Shown: positions 17,891 to 26,658 of the stretch, in pieces | Position numbering within the stretch: position 1 is the stretch's first letter | How the letters are laid out: each line of letters starts with the position of its first letter | Assembly: GCF_017315735.1 (NCBI RefSeq) | Contig: NZ_JAFLRK010000011.1 | Coordinates: 1 to 64,000 of the forward strand | Direction of reading: 5' to 3' | From: Paracoccus shandongensis | GTDB lineage: Bacteria; Pseudomonadota; Alphaproteobacteria; Rhodobacterales; Rhodobacteraceae | DNA length: 64,000 nucleotides | The notes under the pieces: model-generated | The model's input: only the letters and a program-made list of their open reading frames with translations | Database searches by the model: none | Told to the model about the DNA's origin: nothing | Translations under genes and position numbers: made by a program

Positions 17891-20679
17891 CCCGCTTCGA
17901 CCGGCAGGGCCGCGTCGATCAGGGCGGCGGCCTCGGCGCAGGAATCGCGCAGGCGGTCGGCCAGATCCGCGATCGACTTCGCGCCGCTTTCCCGCAGCAG
18001 GAATTCCTGCCCGCCCAGGCCGATCTCGTCCATGTCCAGGGGCTTCATCGTCAGCAGCCGCCCCGAGGCGTGAAGCCGCCACAGGAACCGCCAGATGGAC
18101 GCCAGCCGGTCGGCATCCCGCGCGGCGATCAGTCCCGCCCGCCGCCCGGCGCGCAGTTGCGCCAGCGTCCCGCGCGCCGGATCGCCCGCCCGCAGCGCCA
18201 GCGATTGCGCCAGCAGGTCGATGTCCTGCAACCGGCCGGGACCGACCTTCGCTTCCCACGCGCCGTCCAGGGGACGGGCGGCGAAGATGCGTTCGCGCAT
18301 GTCGGCCAGATCGGGCATGACGCGCGGATCGGTGCCGCGCCCGCGCAGCACGGCCAGCCGCAGCGCCTCGACATCGTTCGCCAGTTCCTCGGCCCCCTCG
18401 CCCGCCATCGCCACCACGCGGGCACGGGTCAGGGCCAGGTGTTCCCAGGTCCAGGCCTCGGTCATCTGGTAGCTTTCAAAGCTGCCGATGGCGGTCGCCA
18501 CCGGCCCCTGCCGCCCCGAGGGGCGCAGGCGCATGTCCACCTCGTAAAGCCGCCCTTCCGCCGTCGGGGCGGAGGCGGCTGTGATCATCGCCTGCGTGAG
18601 GCGCGCGTAATAGGGGCGCGCCGCCAGCGGACGCGGCCCGTCCGAACTGTCCGCCCCGTCCGCGTCATAGATCACGATCAGGTCCAGGTCGGATCCGGCG
18701 TTCAGCGTGCGCGCCCCCAGCGAGCCCATGCCCAGCACCACCGCCCCCCGTCCCGGGGGCTGCCCGTGCTTGCGGGTGAAATCGCCGGCGGTGACGGGAA
18801 ACAGCGCGCCCACGCAGGCATCCGCAATATCGGCATATTGGCCCGCGGCCTCGTCCGCGTCGATCAACCCGCGCAGGTGGTGGACGCCCACGCGGAAATG
18901 CCATTCATGCGTCCAGCGGCGGGCGGCGTCCAAAGCGGCCTCGTATCCGCCGCCAGGCCCGGTCAGCGCCCCTTGCAGCAAACGATCCGCATCCGCGCGC
19001 AGCCCCTGCCCCCCCGGCCAGGGCGAGAAGAAGCTGCCGCCCAGCACCCCGTCCAGCACCGCCGGATGGCGCGTCAGATAGGCGGCAAGCCCCGGCGCGC
19101 TGCCGCAGATATCGACCAGCAGGTCGATCAGCTGGGGGTTGGCCTCGAACAAGGAAAAGATCTGCACGCCGGCGGGCAAGCCCGACAGGAAGCCGTCGAA
19201 GCGGCGCAGCGCCTCCTTGGGGTGGCCGGTTTTCGCCATGCGCGACAGCAATTCGGGCTCGACCCGCTTGAAGATCTGCTGCGCGCGGGTCGAGCGCAGG
19301 GCCGGATAGGCGTGCCACCCGTCGATGATCGCCTGCGATTCGGGCGAGATCGGCGGATGCTCGGCAACCTCGCCGGGGGCGAAGAAGGTTTCGGTCAGCT
19401 CGTGCACATGCTCCAGCCGCGCGCGCAGGCGGGCGGACCAGGCCTCGGCGTCCGCCTCGCCCATCATGGCGGCGATCAGCGCCACGCCCGCCGCGTCCCG
19501 GGGCAGGCTGTGGGTCTGGGCGTCATTGACCATCTGGATGCGGTGTTCGATGTCGCGGTGCTGGCGGTAATGATCGGTCAGGTCGCGCGCCACATCCGCC
19601 GGAATCCAGCCCTTGTCGGCCAGCGCGGCAAGGCCGCCCACGGTGTCGCGCTGGCGCAGGCCGGGGTCGCGCCCGCCCGCGATCAGCTGGCGGGTCTGGG
19701 TGAAGAACTCGATCTCGCGGATGCCGCCCCGGCCCAGCTTCATGTTATGGCCCGGAATCTCCAGCCGCCCGCCCAGGCCCTTGTGGTCGCGGATCCGCAG
19801 GCGCATGTCGTGGGCGTCCTGGATGGTGGCGAAATCCAGGTGCTTGCGCCAGACGAAGGGGTGCAGTTCGCGCAGGAAGCCTTCGCCCGACGCGATGTCG
19901 CCCGCCGCCGCGCGGGCCTTGATGAAGGCCGCGCGTTCCCAGGTCCGGCCCTCGGCCTCGTAATAGGCCAGCGCGGCGGCGGCCGAGATGCAGACCGGCG
20001 TGACCGAGGCATCGGGCCGCAGCCGCAGGTCGGTGCGGAAGACATAGCCATGGGCCGTCACCTCGGACAGCATCGCGGCCATCTTGCGGGTGGCGCGGAT
20101 CAGGGCGGCGCGCGCGTCCTGCTGGTCGGCCTCGCCATAGGCGGCCTCGTTGAACAGCACGATCAGGTCGATGTCGGAACTGTAGTTCAGCTCGCGCGCG
20201 CCGCCCTTGCCCATGGCCAGCGCGAAGATCCCGCCCGCGTCGGCATCCGTCGGGGGCAGCTTGCCGCGCCGGCGTTCCTGCGCGACATGGACCCGCAGGG
20301 CCAGATCGACGGCGCAGTCGGCAAGATCCGACAGCGCGCCCGTCACCTGTTCCAGCGGCCAGACGCCGCCCAAGTCGGCCAGCGCGGCATGAAGCGCGAC
20401 CCGGCGCTTGGCCCGGCGCAGGGCGATCGCCAGATCCTCGGGGCCCAGGTCGTCGAAGCCCGCCGTCTCGCGGGCGACCACGTCATCGGCCCCAAGCGCG
20501 CCGGGCAGCCACTGGGCTTCCTTTTGCAAAAGCCCCGCCAGATAGGGACTGCACCCCGCAGCACCGCCGATCAGGGCGGACAGCGCGGGATCCAGCGCGG
20601 GGAACAGCGACAGGACATGCCGCGCCCGGTCGGGATCGGCGGCAAGGGGATGGCGGGTGATGCGGGCGGCGAAATCCAT
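17887..20679 (-). CDS. glnE: Bifunctional glutamine synthetase adenylyltransferase/adenylyl-removing enzyme
   Basis: GlnE of 930 residues, which adenylylates and deadenylylates glutamine synthetase in response to PII. Two nucleotidyltransferase domains are visible: the N-terminal (adenylyl-removing) one with GKGGARELNYSSDIDLIVLF and the C-terminal (adenylylating) one with GMGSLGARTLNAGSDLDLIVIYD. The first has SSDIDL where many have GSDxD. The ATG at 20679 was taken; an in-frame TTG 6 codons earlier is possible. It is convergent with the glycosyltransferase gene, and both stops share CTAG at 17887-17890. It is divergent from bpt over 193 bp. Confidence 0.96.
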   Translation of the reverse strand: MDFAARITRHPLAADPDRARHVLSLFPALDPALSALIGGAAGCSPYLAGLLQKEAQWLPGALGADDVVARETAGFDDLGPEDLAIALRRAKRRVALHAALADLGGVWPLEQVTGALSDLADCAVDLALRVHVAQERRRGKLPPTDADAGGIFALAMGKGGARELNYSSDIDLIVLFNEAAYGEADQQDARAALIRATRKMAAMLSEVTAHGYVFRTDLRLRPDASVTPVCISAAAALAYYEAEGRTWERAAFIKARAAAGDIASGEGFLRELHPFVWRKHLDFATIQDAHDMRLRIRDHKGLGGRLEIPGHNMKLGRGGIREIEFFTQTRQLIAGGRDPGLRQRDTVGGLAALADKGWIPADVARDLTDHYRQHRDIEHRIQMVNDAQTHSLPRDAAGVALIAAMMGEADAEAWSARLRARLEHVHELTETFFAPGEVAEHPPISPESQAIIDGWHAYPALRSTRAQQIFKRVEPELLSRMAKTGHPKEALRRFDGFLSGLPAGVQIFSLFEANPQLIDLLVDICGSAPGLAAYLTRHPAVLDGVLGGSFFSPWPGGQGLRADADRLLQGALTGPGGGYEAALDAARRWTHEWHFRVGVHHLRGLIDADEAAGQYADIADACVGALFPVTAGDFTRKHGQPPGRGAVVLGMGSLGARTLNAGSDLDLIVIYDADGADSSDGPRPLAARPYYARLTQAMITAASAPTAEGRLYEVDMRLRPSGRQGPVATAIGSFESYQMTEAWTWEHLALTRARVVAMAGEGAEELANDVEALRLAVLRGRGTDPRVMPDLADMRERIFAARPLDGAWEAKVGPGRLQDIDLLAQSLALRAGDPARGTLAQLRAGRRAGLIAARDADRLASIWRFLWRLHASGRLLTMKPLDMDEIGLGGQEFLLRESGAKSIADLADRLRDSCAEAAALIDAALPVEAG

Positions 20680-20872
20680 GCGCGGCAGGTTAGACAAAGG
20701 CCCGGCCCGGTCAATGTCCCCTGCCGCGCCCGTTCAAGCTTTAATTCTTTCCCGGCTTGGCGTGTCCCGCATTCATTGCTAGGCTTTCGCGCAAATCAAC
20801 AGGTGGGCTGACGGATCCTTTTCGGCGCATGATCAGTTCTGGAACGACAACCCGCCACAAGGGCCGCCCGTG

Positions 20873-21712
20873 ATGCGCCATACCCTTCCGCATGCGCCGC
20901 AATTCTATGTCACGGCTCCGCAGCCCTGCCCTTACCTGCACGGGCGGGCCGAACGCAAGCTGTTCACGGCGCTGCATGGCGACAATGCGGCCGAACTGAA
21001 CAATGCCCTGTCGCGCCAGGGCTTCCGGCGGTCGCAGAACGTGCTTTACCGGCCCAGCTGCGAAAGCTGCGTGGCCTGCATGTCGGCGCGGATCCGGGTG
21101 GCGGATTTCCAGCCCTCGCGCACGCAGCGCCGGTTGATGCGCCGCAACGCGGGCCTGAAGCGCCTGGCCACCAGTGCCTGGGCGACCGAGGAGCAGTTCG
21201 AGCTGTTCCGCCGCTATCTGGACAGCCGCCACGCCGATGGCGGGATGGCCGACATGGACATCTTCGAATTCGCCGCGATGATCGAGGAAACGCCGGTCAA
21301 GACCCGCGTGATCGAATACCGCTGCAGCGGCGACCGGCCCGAACGCTTGGCGCCCGGCGACGATTTTCTGGCCGCCGTCTGCCTGACCGACGTGCTGGAT
21401 GACGGGTTGTCGCTGGTCTACAGCTTCTACCACCCGGTCCTGCAACCGGCGAGCCTGGGGACATATCTGATCCTGGATCATATCGAGATCGCGCGGGCCG
21501 CCAAGCTGCCCTATATCTACCTGGGCTATTGGGTGCCGGGCAGCCGCAAGATGGACTACAAGGCGCGCTTTTCCGCGCTGGAGATCTACAAGGGCGGGGT
21601 CTGGCAGCCGATCGGCGATCCGCAGGACCATTCCAACGAGGCACATCCCCTGTCGGTCGATCCGATCGTCGAACAGGTGGCCCGCATCGCCCTGCCGCAG
21701 TTCGACCGCTGA
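20873..21712 (+). CDS. bpt: Aspartate/glutamate leucyltransferase (arginyltransferase family)
   Basis: A 279-residue ATE/Bpt-family aminoacyl-tRNA-protein transferase, which in Gram-negative bacteria adds Leu to N-terminal Asp or Glu and marks proteins for ClpS/ClpAP. The N-terminal domain has the conserved CPYLHGR and [15 protein letters not shown] cysteine motifs; the C-terminal GNAT-like domain has [24 protein letters not shown] and [14 protein letters not shown] and ATG are adjacent (20870, 20873); the ATG was taken. Its partner aat is not in the window. Confidence 0.93.
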   Translation: MRHTLPHAPQFYVTAPQPCPYLHGRAERKLFTALHGDNAAELNNALSRQGFRRSQNVLYRPSCESCVACMSARIRVADFQPSRTQRRLMRRNAGLKRLATSAWATEEQFELFRRYLDSRHADGGMADMDIFEFAAMIEETPVKTRVIEYRCSGDRPERLAPGDDFLAAVCLTDVLDDGLSLVYSFYHPVLQPASLGTYLILDHIEIARAAKLPYIYLGYWVPGSRKMDYKARFSALEIYKGGVWQPIGDPQDHSNEAHPLSVDPIVEQVARIALPQFDR

Positions 21713-21773
21713 AAATGGCGAAAGAAAATTACAAAATTTGCGTGATAAGCGTCATTTTATCCGCAACTGCCCA

Positions 21774-21802
21774 TTGACCCTGTCAGGCCGCATCCATAGT
21801 TT
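21774..21802 (+). promoter_or_regulatory. Likely sigma70-type promoter of ilvBN
   Basis: TTGACC (21774-21779) and TAGTTT (21797-21802) are 17 bp apart, in a stretch unusually AT-rich for this window (about 21715-21770). The start of ilvB is about 50 bp further on. Confidence 0.4.
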
Positions 21803-21813
21803 GCGCCGACGTT

Positions 21814-21831
21814 CGCGGGCCTCTGCCCGCG
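21814..21831 (+). promoter_or_regulatory. Hairpin in the ilvB leader
   Basis: CGCGGGC (21814-21820) pairs perfectly with GCCCGCG (21825-21831) around a CTCT loop, between the likely promoter and the GGAGGA ribosome site. No U-tract follows and no leader peptide rich in Ile, Leu or Val was seen, so classical attenuation is not supported. Confidence 0.35.
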
Positions 21832-21853
21832 ACTTGGCCTGATGGAGGAAGCG

Positions 21854-23608
21854 ATGTCCCGAACGATGACGGGTGCAAGAATGGTTGTCGAAGCCCTGCG
21901 CGACCAGGGCGTCGATACGGTATTCGGCTATCCGGGCGGGGCGGTGCTACCTATCTATGACGAGATTTTCCAGCAGAACGACATCACCCATGTCTTGGTC
22001 CGCCATGAACAGGGCGCGGTCCACATGGCCGAGGGTTATGCCCGGTCCACGGGCAAGCCGGGCGTCGTTCTGGTCACGTCCGGGCCGGGGGCCACGAATG
22101 CCGTTACAGGCCTGACGGACGCGCTGCTGGATTCCATCCCGCTGGTGGTGCTGTCGGGACAGGTTCCGACCTTCATGATCGGCACCGACGGCTTCCAGGA
22201 GGCCGATACGGTCGGCATTACCCGTCCCTGCACCAAGCACAACTGGCTGGTCAAGGACACCGACAAGCTGGCCGGGACAATCCACAAGGCCTTCCAGGTC
22301 GCGACCTCGGGGCGGCCGGGGCCGGTGCTGGTCGATATCCCGAAGGACGTGCAATTCGCGACCGGCACCTATGTCGGGCCGAAGCAGGTCGAGCCCGGCC
22401 GCTACCAGCCGGTCCGCAAGGGCGACATCGGCGCCATCACCCGCCTGGTCGAACTGATCGAGGCGGCGGAGCGGCCGGTCCTTTATACCGGCGGCGGCGT
22501 CATCAATTCGGGCCCCGGGGCAAGCCAGTTGCTGCGCGAACTGGCGGATGCGACGGGCTTTCCGGTCACGTCCACGCTGATGGGGCTTGGCGCCTATCCG
22601 GCATCGGGGCGGAACTGGCTGGGGATGCTGGGGATGCACGGGCTGTACGAGGCGAACCTGGCGATGCACGGCTGCGACCTGATGATCAACATCGGCGCGC
22701 GTTTCGACGACCGCATCACCGGCCGCGTGGCGGATTTCAGCCCGCACTCGATCAAGGCGCATATCGACATCGACCCCTCCAGCATCAACAAGGTCATCCA
22801 TGTGGACATTCCCATTGTCGGCGACGTGGGCCATGTGCTGGAGGATCTGCTGAAGGTCTGGAAATCGCGCGGACGCAAGACCAACAGCGCCGCGCTGGCC
22901 CGCTGGTGGCAGCAGATCGAGGGCTGGAAGGCCAAGAACTGCCTGTCCTACCGGAACAGCGACACGATCATCAAGCCGCAATACGCCCTGGAACGGCTGG
23001 AGGCGCTGACCAAGGGCCGCGACCGCTACATCACGACCGAGGTCGGACAGCATCAGATGTGGGCCGCGCAATACCTGCATTTCGAGGGGCCGAATCGCTG
23101 GATGACCTCGGGCGGGTTGGGGACGATGGGCTATGGCCTGCCCGCCAGCATCGGCGTGCAGATGGCCCACCCGGATGCGCTGGTGATCAATGTCGCGGGC
23201 GATGCCAGCTGGTTGATGAACATGCAGGAAATGGGCACGGCGGTGCAGTTCCGCCTGCCGGTCAAGCAGTTCATCCTGAACAACGAACGCCTTGGCATGG
23301 TGCGCCAGTGGCAGCAGTTGCTGCATGGCGAACGCTACAGCCAGTCCTGGTCGGACAGCCTGCCCGATTTCGTCAAGCTGGCCGAGGCCTTCGGCTGCAA
23401 GGGCGCGGTGGTTCGCGATCCGAAGGATCTGGACGGTGCGATCCAGCAGATGCTGGATTACGACGGCCCCTTCATCCTGGATGTCCTGGTCGAGAAGCAC
23501 GAGAACTGCTTCCCGATGATCCCCTCGGGCAAGCCGCATAACGAGATGCTGCTGGGCGAGGCCGCGACCTTCGGCGTGATCGAATCGGAAGGCGCGGTTC
23601 TGGTCTGA
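21854..23608 (+). CDS. ilvB: Acetolactate synthase large subunit
   Basis: Catalytic subunit of acetohydroxyacid synthase (also named IlvI), 584 residues, condensing pyruvate with pyruvate or 2-oxobutyrate in branched-chain amino acid synthesis. The thiamine-activating Glu is in [15 protein letters not shown] near residue 47. The ThDP/Mg motif is GDASWLMN, with NN in [13 protein letters not shown]-domain sequences such as [10 protein letters not shown] are present. The ATG at 21854 follows GGAGGAAGCG; the ATG 12 bp earlier overlaps that ribosome site and was rejected. The regulatory subunit gene follows after 65 bp. Confidence 0.97.
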   Translation: MSRTMTGARMVVEALRDQGVDTVFGYPGGAVLPIYDEIFQQNDITHVLVRHEQGAVHMAEGYARSTGKPGVVLVTSGPGATNAVTGLTDALLDSIPLVVLSGQVPTFMIGTDGFQEADTVGITRPCTKHNWLVKDTDKLAGTIHKAFQVATSGRPGPVLVDIPKDVQFATGTYVGPKQVEPGRYQPVRKGDIGAITRLVELIEAAERPVLYTGGGVINSGPGASQLLRELADATGFPVTSTLMGLGAYPASGRNWLGMLGMHGLYEANLAMHGCDLMINIGARFDDRITGRVADFSPHSIKAHIDIDPSSINKVIHVDIPIVGDVGHVLEDLLKVWKSRGRKTNSAALARWWQQIEGWKAKNCLSYRNSDTIIKPQYALERLEALTKGRDRYITTEVGQHQMWAAQYLHFEGPNRWMTSGGLGTMGYGLPASIGVQMAHPDALVINVAGDASWLMNMQEMGTAVQFRLPVKQFILNNERLGMVRQWQQLLHGERYSQSWSDSLPDFVKLAEAFGCKGAVVRDPKDLDGAIQQMLDYDGPFILDVLVEKHENCFPMIPSGKPHNEMLLGEAATFGVIESEGAVLV

Positions 23609-23617
23609 GATCGTCGC

Positions 23618-23666
23618 GTGGGGGCGTTGCCCCCACACCCCCAGGATATTTGTGCCAAAATGAAGG
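23618..23666 (+). repeat. Intergenic hairpin-GGATATTT element, copy 1
   Basis: GTGGGGGC/GCCCCCAC form an 8-bp stem with a 3-nt loop (23618-23636), followed by ACCCCCAGGATATTT and AAAATGAAGG. A second copy with the same core is at 39118-39189. The GAAGG at its end serves as the ilvN ribosome site. I have seen similar sequences in many Rhodobacteraceae intergenic regions but know no formal name. Confidence 0.6.
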
Positions 23667-23673
23667 CAGAACC

Positions 23674-24234
23674 ATGAACGCTTTGAACATCCAGAAGGGC
23701 GCGTCCAGCCATTCGGCCTATGACCTGCGCGATCCGAATTCACAGGTCGAGGAAAGCCACACCCTGGCCGTGCTGGTCGAGAACGAGCCGGGTGTCCTGG
23801 CCCGCGTGATCGGGCTGTTCTCGGGCCGCGGCTACAACATCGACAGCCTGACCGTGGCCGAGGTGGATCACACCGGGCATCGTTCGCGCATCACGCTGGT
23901 GACGCGCGGCACGCCTTCGGTCATCGCGCAGGTCAAGGCGCAGCTGGGGCGAATCGTGCCGGTGCACGAGGTTCACGACCTGACGGTCGAGGGTCCGGCG
24001 GTCGAACGCGAACTGGGCCTGTTCAAGGTGCGCGGCCAGGGCGAAAAGCGGGTCGAGGCGCTGCGAATCGCCGAAATCTTCCGCGCCAATGTCGTCGATT
24101 CGACGCTGGAAAGCTTTGTCTTCGAACTGGTCGGCACGCCCACCAAGCTGGACGCCTTCGCCGATCTGATGCGTCCCCTGGGGCTGGCCGACCTAGCCCG
24201 CACCGGCGTCGCCGCCCTGTCGCGCGGGGTCTGA
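23674..24234 (+). CDS. ilvN: Acetolactate synthase small (regulatory) subunit
   Basis: A 186-residue regulatory subunit (also named IlvH). The N-terminal ACT domain is clear: HTLAVLVENEPGVLARVIGLFSGRGYNIDSLTVAEVDH, the valine feedback-binding region. The C-terminal domain (ELGLFKVRGQGEKRVEALRIAEIFRANVVD) follows, as in the long IlvH type. The ATG at 23674 follows GAAGG, which is part of the intergenic element. It forms one operon with ilvB. Confidence 0.96.
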   Translation: MNALNIQKGASSHSAYDLRDPNSQVEESHTLAVLVENEPGVLARVIGLFSGRGYNIDSLTVAEVDHTGHRSRITLVTRGTPSVIAQVKAQLGRIVPVHEVHDLTVEGPAVERELGLFKVRGQGEKRVEALRIAEIFRANVVDSTLESFVFELVGTPTKLDAFADLMRPLGLADLARTGVAALSRGV

Positions 24235-24240
24235 TCGCCC

Positions 24241-24591
24241 TCAGCTTGCGGCGGCCGCCCTCAGCCCCGGCGGCGTCGCAAGCTGGTCCCGCGCATCGGG
24301 CTGGGGGGTCGAGGAAACGACGCGCAGATGCGGCTCGACCGGGGTCGCGCTGGCGCGCAGCATCCCGGGAAGATCGGCGTATTCCTGTTCCGAAAGCAGG
24401 CTGACGCGGCGGGCGTTGCGAAGCGCGCCGACGATCTCACTGTCCAGTTCGACCAGATCGCCCGGCTGGGGCCACCATGCCGGGCTGGTCAGATTCTCGC
24501 GACCCTGCAGATAGGCAAGGGCTGCATGATCCTCGCACCAGATCACCGCCTTTTCCTTGTCCACGCTACTCCACACAACGACGCCGATCAT
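24241..24591 (-). CDS. Conserved hypothetical protein
   Basis: A 116-residue protein starting MIGVVVWSSVDKEKAVIWCEDH, then LAYLQGRENL and WWPQPGDLVELD. I recall similar proteins only from Rhodobacteraceae and know no function. It has no signal peptide or membrane segment. The GDLVEL segment could be a small beta-barrel strand. The start at 24591 was preferred to one 14 codons upstream because conserved-looking sequence begins there. It is convergent with ilvN (6 bp between stops) and has a long upstream region with an inverted repeat. Confidence 0.7.
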   Translation of the reverse strand: MIGVVVWSSVDKEKAVIWCEDHAALAYLQGRENLTSPAWWPQPGDLVELDSEIVGALRNARRVSLLSEQEYADLPGMLRASATPVEPHLRVVSSTPQPDARDQLATPPGLRAAAAS

Positions 24592-24888
24592 TCCGCAACT
24601 CCAAACGGACGCCCACCGGCATCGCGCTACCATGTCAAGTCACATGCATTTAATGTGCAAGGTAATGGTGACGAAAGCAGATTTCCGCCGATAGGTCAGC
24701 TTTTTTTTGCCGATGGAACATAAATTTTCGGCACCTGTGTCGTCCTTGGGCAGGGCTGGATGGAACCCTTTGTTTAGGAAAAAGGTTTTGGGTCGTTTAT
24801 GGGATTTGCGACAAAGGTCACCGGCTGGGCCCCTTACCGTGCCCCGAAGAACGTGGTAAATTTGCCGCAGGCAAGGGCCTGTCGCAGC
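24592..24888. other. AT-rich intergenic region without a convincing gene
   Basis: About 297 bp separate the M48 protease stop from the hypothetical protein start, both on the minus strand. It is clearly richer in A+T than its neighbours, has an eight-T run (24701-24708), a TGCCGA/TCGGCA inverted repeat (24708-24713 with 24728-24733) and the palindrome listed separately. Short frames here have no similarity I recognise. A regulatory region or a small RNA is possible. Confidence 0.5.
24641..24657. promoter_or_regulatory. CACAT-N7-ATGTG palindrome
   Basis: A 17-bp interrupted palindrome (CACAT 24641-24645, ATGTG 24653-24657) lies 50 bp upstream of the hypothetical protein start. On the minus strand TTGCAC and TGACAT flank part of it at 17-bp spacing and could be a promoter. 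The binding protein is unknown. Confidence 0.35.
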
Positions 24889-25641
24889 CTATCGGATCCG
24901 CCCGCTGACCACGTCGTTCACGGCCCGCCGGACCTGGTCAAGCCGCGCCGCGCGGGACGGATGGGTGCCCAGCATGTGATCGCCCGGATCGGGGATTCGC
25001 TCGAAGAATCGCGATCCGTTGATCGGGTCGAAGCCCGCGTTCAGCGTCATGATCGCCCCCAGGTAATCGGCCTGAAGTTCCCAATCGCGGGAATAATAGC
25101 GTGACCCGACCGATGCGCCGATGCGCTGCGCGGTCTCGATGGCCTCGGGGTTGTTGCCATAGACCGAGGCGATGCTGCCCAGGATCACCGCGCCCGCCGC
25201 CGCCGCGCCCGCCTTGCGGTCCAGGTGGTTCAGGACATGGTGGCTGGCTTCGTGGCCCACGACAAAGGCGATCTCGTCGCCGTTGCGGGCCAGCGCGATC
25301 AGCGACAGGGTGAATCCGATGATCGGGCGGCCGGTGGGGTCGATGGTCTGGAAGGCGTTGGGTTCCTGCCCCGGGCGGTCGTCCACGACGAACTGGAAGT
25401 CGCAGTTGATGGGCTGCGTGCGCCGTTGCAGACATTCGCGTTCCACCGCGGGTTCCATCCGGCGCATCACGGCCACGAACATGCGGGCGGTCGATTGCGG
25501 GCTGCCGTCGTTGGTCAGGACGGGCGCGGGTTGGGGCGCGGCATAGGGGCCGGTCGGCAGCGGCGCCTGGTCCATGGGCAGCGGCGCGCAGGCCGCCATG
25601 CCCAGAAGCCCCGCACCCAGGATCGCCGCGATCTGCCTCAT
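24889..25641 (-). CDS. M48-family metalloprotease lipoprotein
   Basis: A 250-residue zinc protease. The lipobox MAAC at residues 14-17 predicts lipidation and a periplasmic location. The zinc motif HEASH is in VGHEASHHVLNH near residue 130, and the third ligand Glu is in WELQADYLGA near 195, as in BepA/LoiP-type M48 peptidases. C-terminal TPR repeats of BepA are absent, so it is closer to the short LoiP/YcaL type, which cuts misfolded outer-membrane proteins. The ATG at 25641 follows GGGGCAGGG. It appears to be monocistronic. Confidence 0.92.
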   Translation of the reverse strand: MRQIAAILGAGLLGMAACAPLPMDQAPLPTGPYAAPQPAPVLTNDGSPQSTARMFVAVMRRMEPAVERECLQRRTQPINCDFQFVVDDRPGQEPNAFQTIDPTGRPIIGFTLSLIALARNGDEIAFVVGHEASHHVLNHLDRKAGAAAAGAVILGSIASVYGNNPEAIETAQRIGASVGSRYYSRDWELQADYLGAIMTLNAGFDPINGSRFFERIPDPGDHMLGTHPSRAARLDQVRRAVNDVVSGRIR

Positions 25642-25795
25642 TGCCCTGCCCCTTGCACGATGCCGCATTTCGCCGTGACGCGGTCTTACCCTTGGTTCGC
25701 GGCGATCTTATCCTCTCGCCGGAAGCCGCGCAAACCCTGCCCGCTTGCCGACGGGCGCTCATCACGCGAATGTCGGCCGAACCAAGGAGACAGCG

Positions 25796-26035
25796 ATGTT
25801 CACCATCGAGCATGATTTCGACGCCACCGTCATCACCCTGATCGACGAGGTCGAGCCCGAAACCGGCCCCTTGAACGAGGATGTGGTGATCCTGTCCTTC
25901 GACGACCGCGTCGTGGTGGAACAGGTCGGCCCCGACGACGAGGTGATGCGCATCACCCTGTCGATGCACCAGCTGGCCGAGTTGCGGCTGGCCCTGAACC
26001 TGCCCGAAGGCAACTACCGGATCCAGCGCGGCTAG
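25796..26035 (+). CDS. Small conserved hypothetical protein
   Basis: A 79-residue acidic protein (MFTIEHDFDATVITLIDEVE, then NEDVVILSFDDRVVVEQVG and SMHQLAELRLALNLPEGNYR). It is predicted to be mainly beta strands with one C-terminal helix. AAGGAG lies 6 nt before the ATG, a strong ribosome site. I recall similar short proteins in Rhodobacteraceae without known function. It precedes the nitroreductase gene by 50 bp on the same strand. Confidence 0.75.
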   Translation: MFTIEHDFDATVITLIDEVEPETGPLNEDVVILSFDDRVVVEQVGPDDEVMRITLSMHQLAELRLALNLPEGNYRIQRG

Positions 26036-26085
26036 GTTGCGCCGCCTGCCGCTTTCGGCAAAGAACAGGCGCGAAGGAGACTGCC

Positions 26086-26658
26086 ATGAGTTATCGCAAC
26101 GACGCCGCGCTGGATTTCCTGGCGACCCGCCGGTCCCATCCGCCCAAGATGCTGCGCGCCCCCGCCCCCGACCGGGCCGAGATCCTGCGCCTGCTGACCC
26201 TGGCCGCGCGCAGCCCCGACCACGGCAAGCTGGAGCCTTGGCGGTTCGTGGTGCTGGAACGCGGGGCGCTTGACCGGCTGGCACCGATCTTGCGCGACCA
26301 GGTGCTGGCGGCGGGCCAGGATGGGGCGGTGGCGGACAAGGCGGCCTCGGCCTTTGCCTCGCCGGTGATCGTGGCGGTGGTCTCGGCCCCGGTGGCCAGC
26401 GACAAGGTGCCCCGGTGGGAACAGTTCCTGTCGGCGGGCGCGGTCTGCCTGGGGCTGGTCAATGCGGCGCTGGCCTCTGGCTGGGGGGCGGCCTGGCTGA
26501 CCGGGCCTGCGGTGCTGGACGAAACCTTCGGGCGCACCCACCTGGGTCTGTCGGAAAACGAGCGCATCGTCGGTCTGGTTCATATCGGCAGCCGGGGGGA
26601 AACCCCACCCGAACGCCCGCGCCCCGATGTCGCGGCCAAGACGACGTGGCTGGAATGA
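26086..26658 (+). CDS. Nitroreductase family protein
   Basis: A 190-residue flavoprotein of the YdjA-like nitroreductase subgroup. LDFLATRRSHPPKML near residue 10 is the N-terminal FMN phosphate motif (RRS), AARSPDHGKLEPWRFVV near 45 is typical of YdjA, and the C-terminal GLVHIGS strand is present. It probably uses FMN and NAD(P)H; the substrate is unknown. Its stop overlaps the next start (ATGA at 26655-26658). Confidence 0.88.
   Translation: MSYRNDAALDFLATRRSHPPKMLRAPAPDRAEILRLLTLAARSPDHGKLEPWRFVVLERGALDRLAPILRDQVLAAGQDGAVADKAASAFASPVIVAVVSAPVASDKVPRWEQFLSAGAVCLGLVNAALASGWGAAWLTGPAVLDETFGRTHLGLSENERIVGLVHIGSRGETPPERPRPDVAAKTTWLE

Noticed and set aside
17350-20811. 1153-residue plus-strand frame
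   Set aside because: It overlaps the glycosyltransferase in another frame and glnE in antisense; no family similarity.
24701-24733. T8 run with a 6-bp inverted repeat as a terminator
   Set aside because: The T run precedes the stem on the plus strand and is an A run after the stem on the minus strand, so it is wrongly placed on both.
24799-25104. 101-residue plus-strand frame beginning MGFATKVTGW
   Set aside because: Most of it is antisense to the M48 protease gene and no ribosome site is present.
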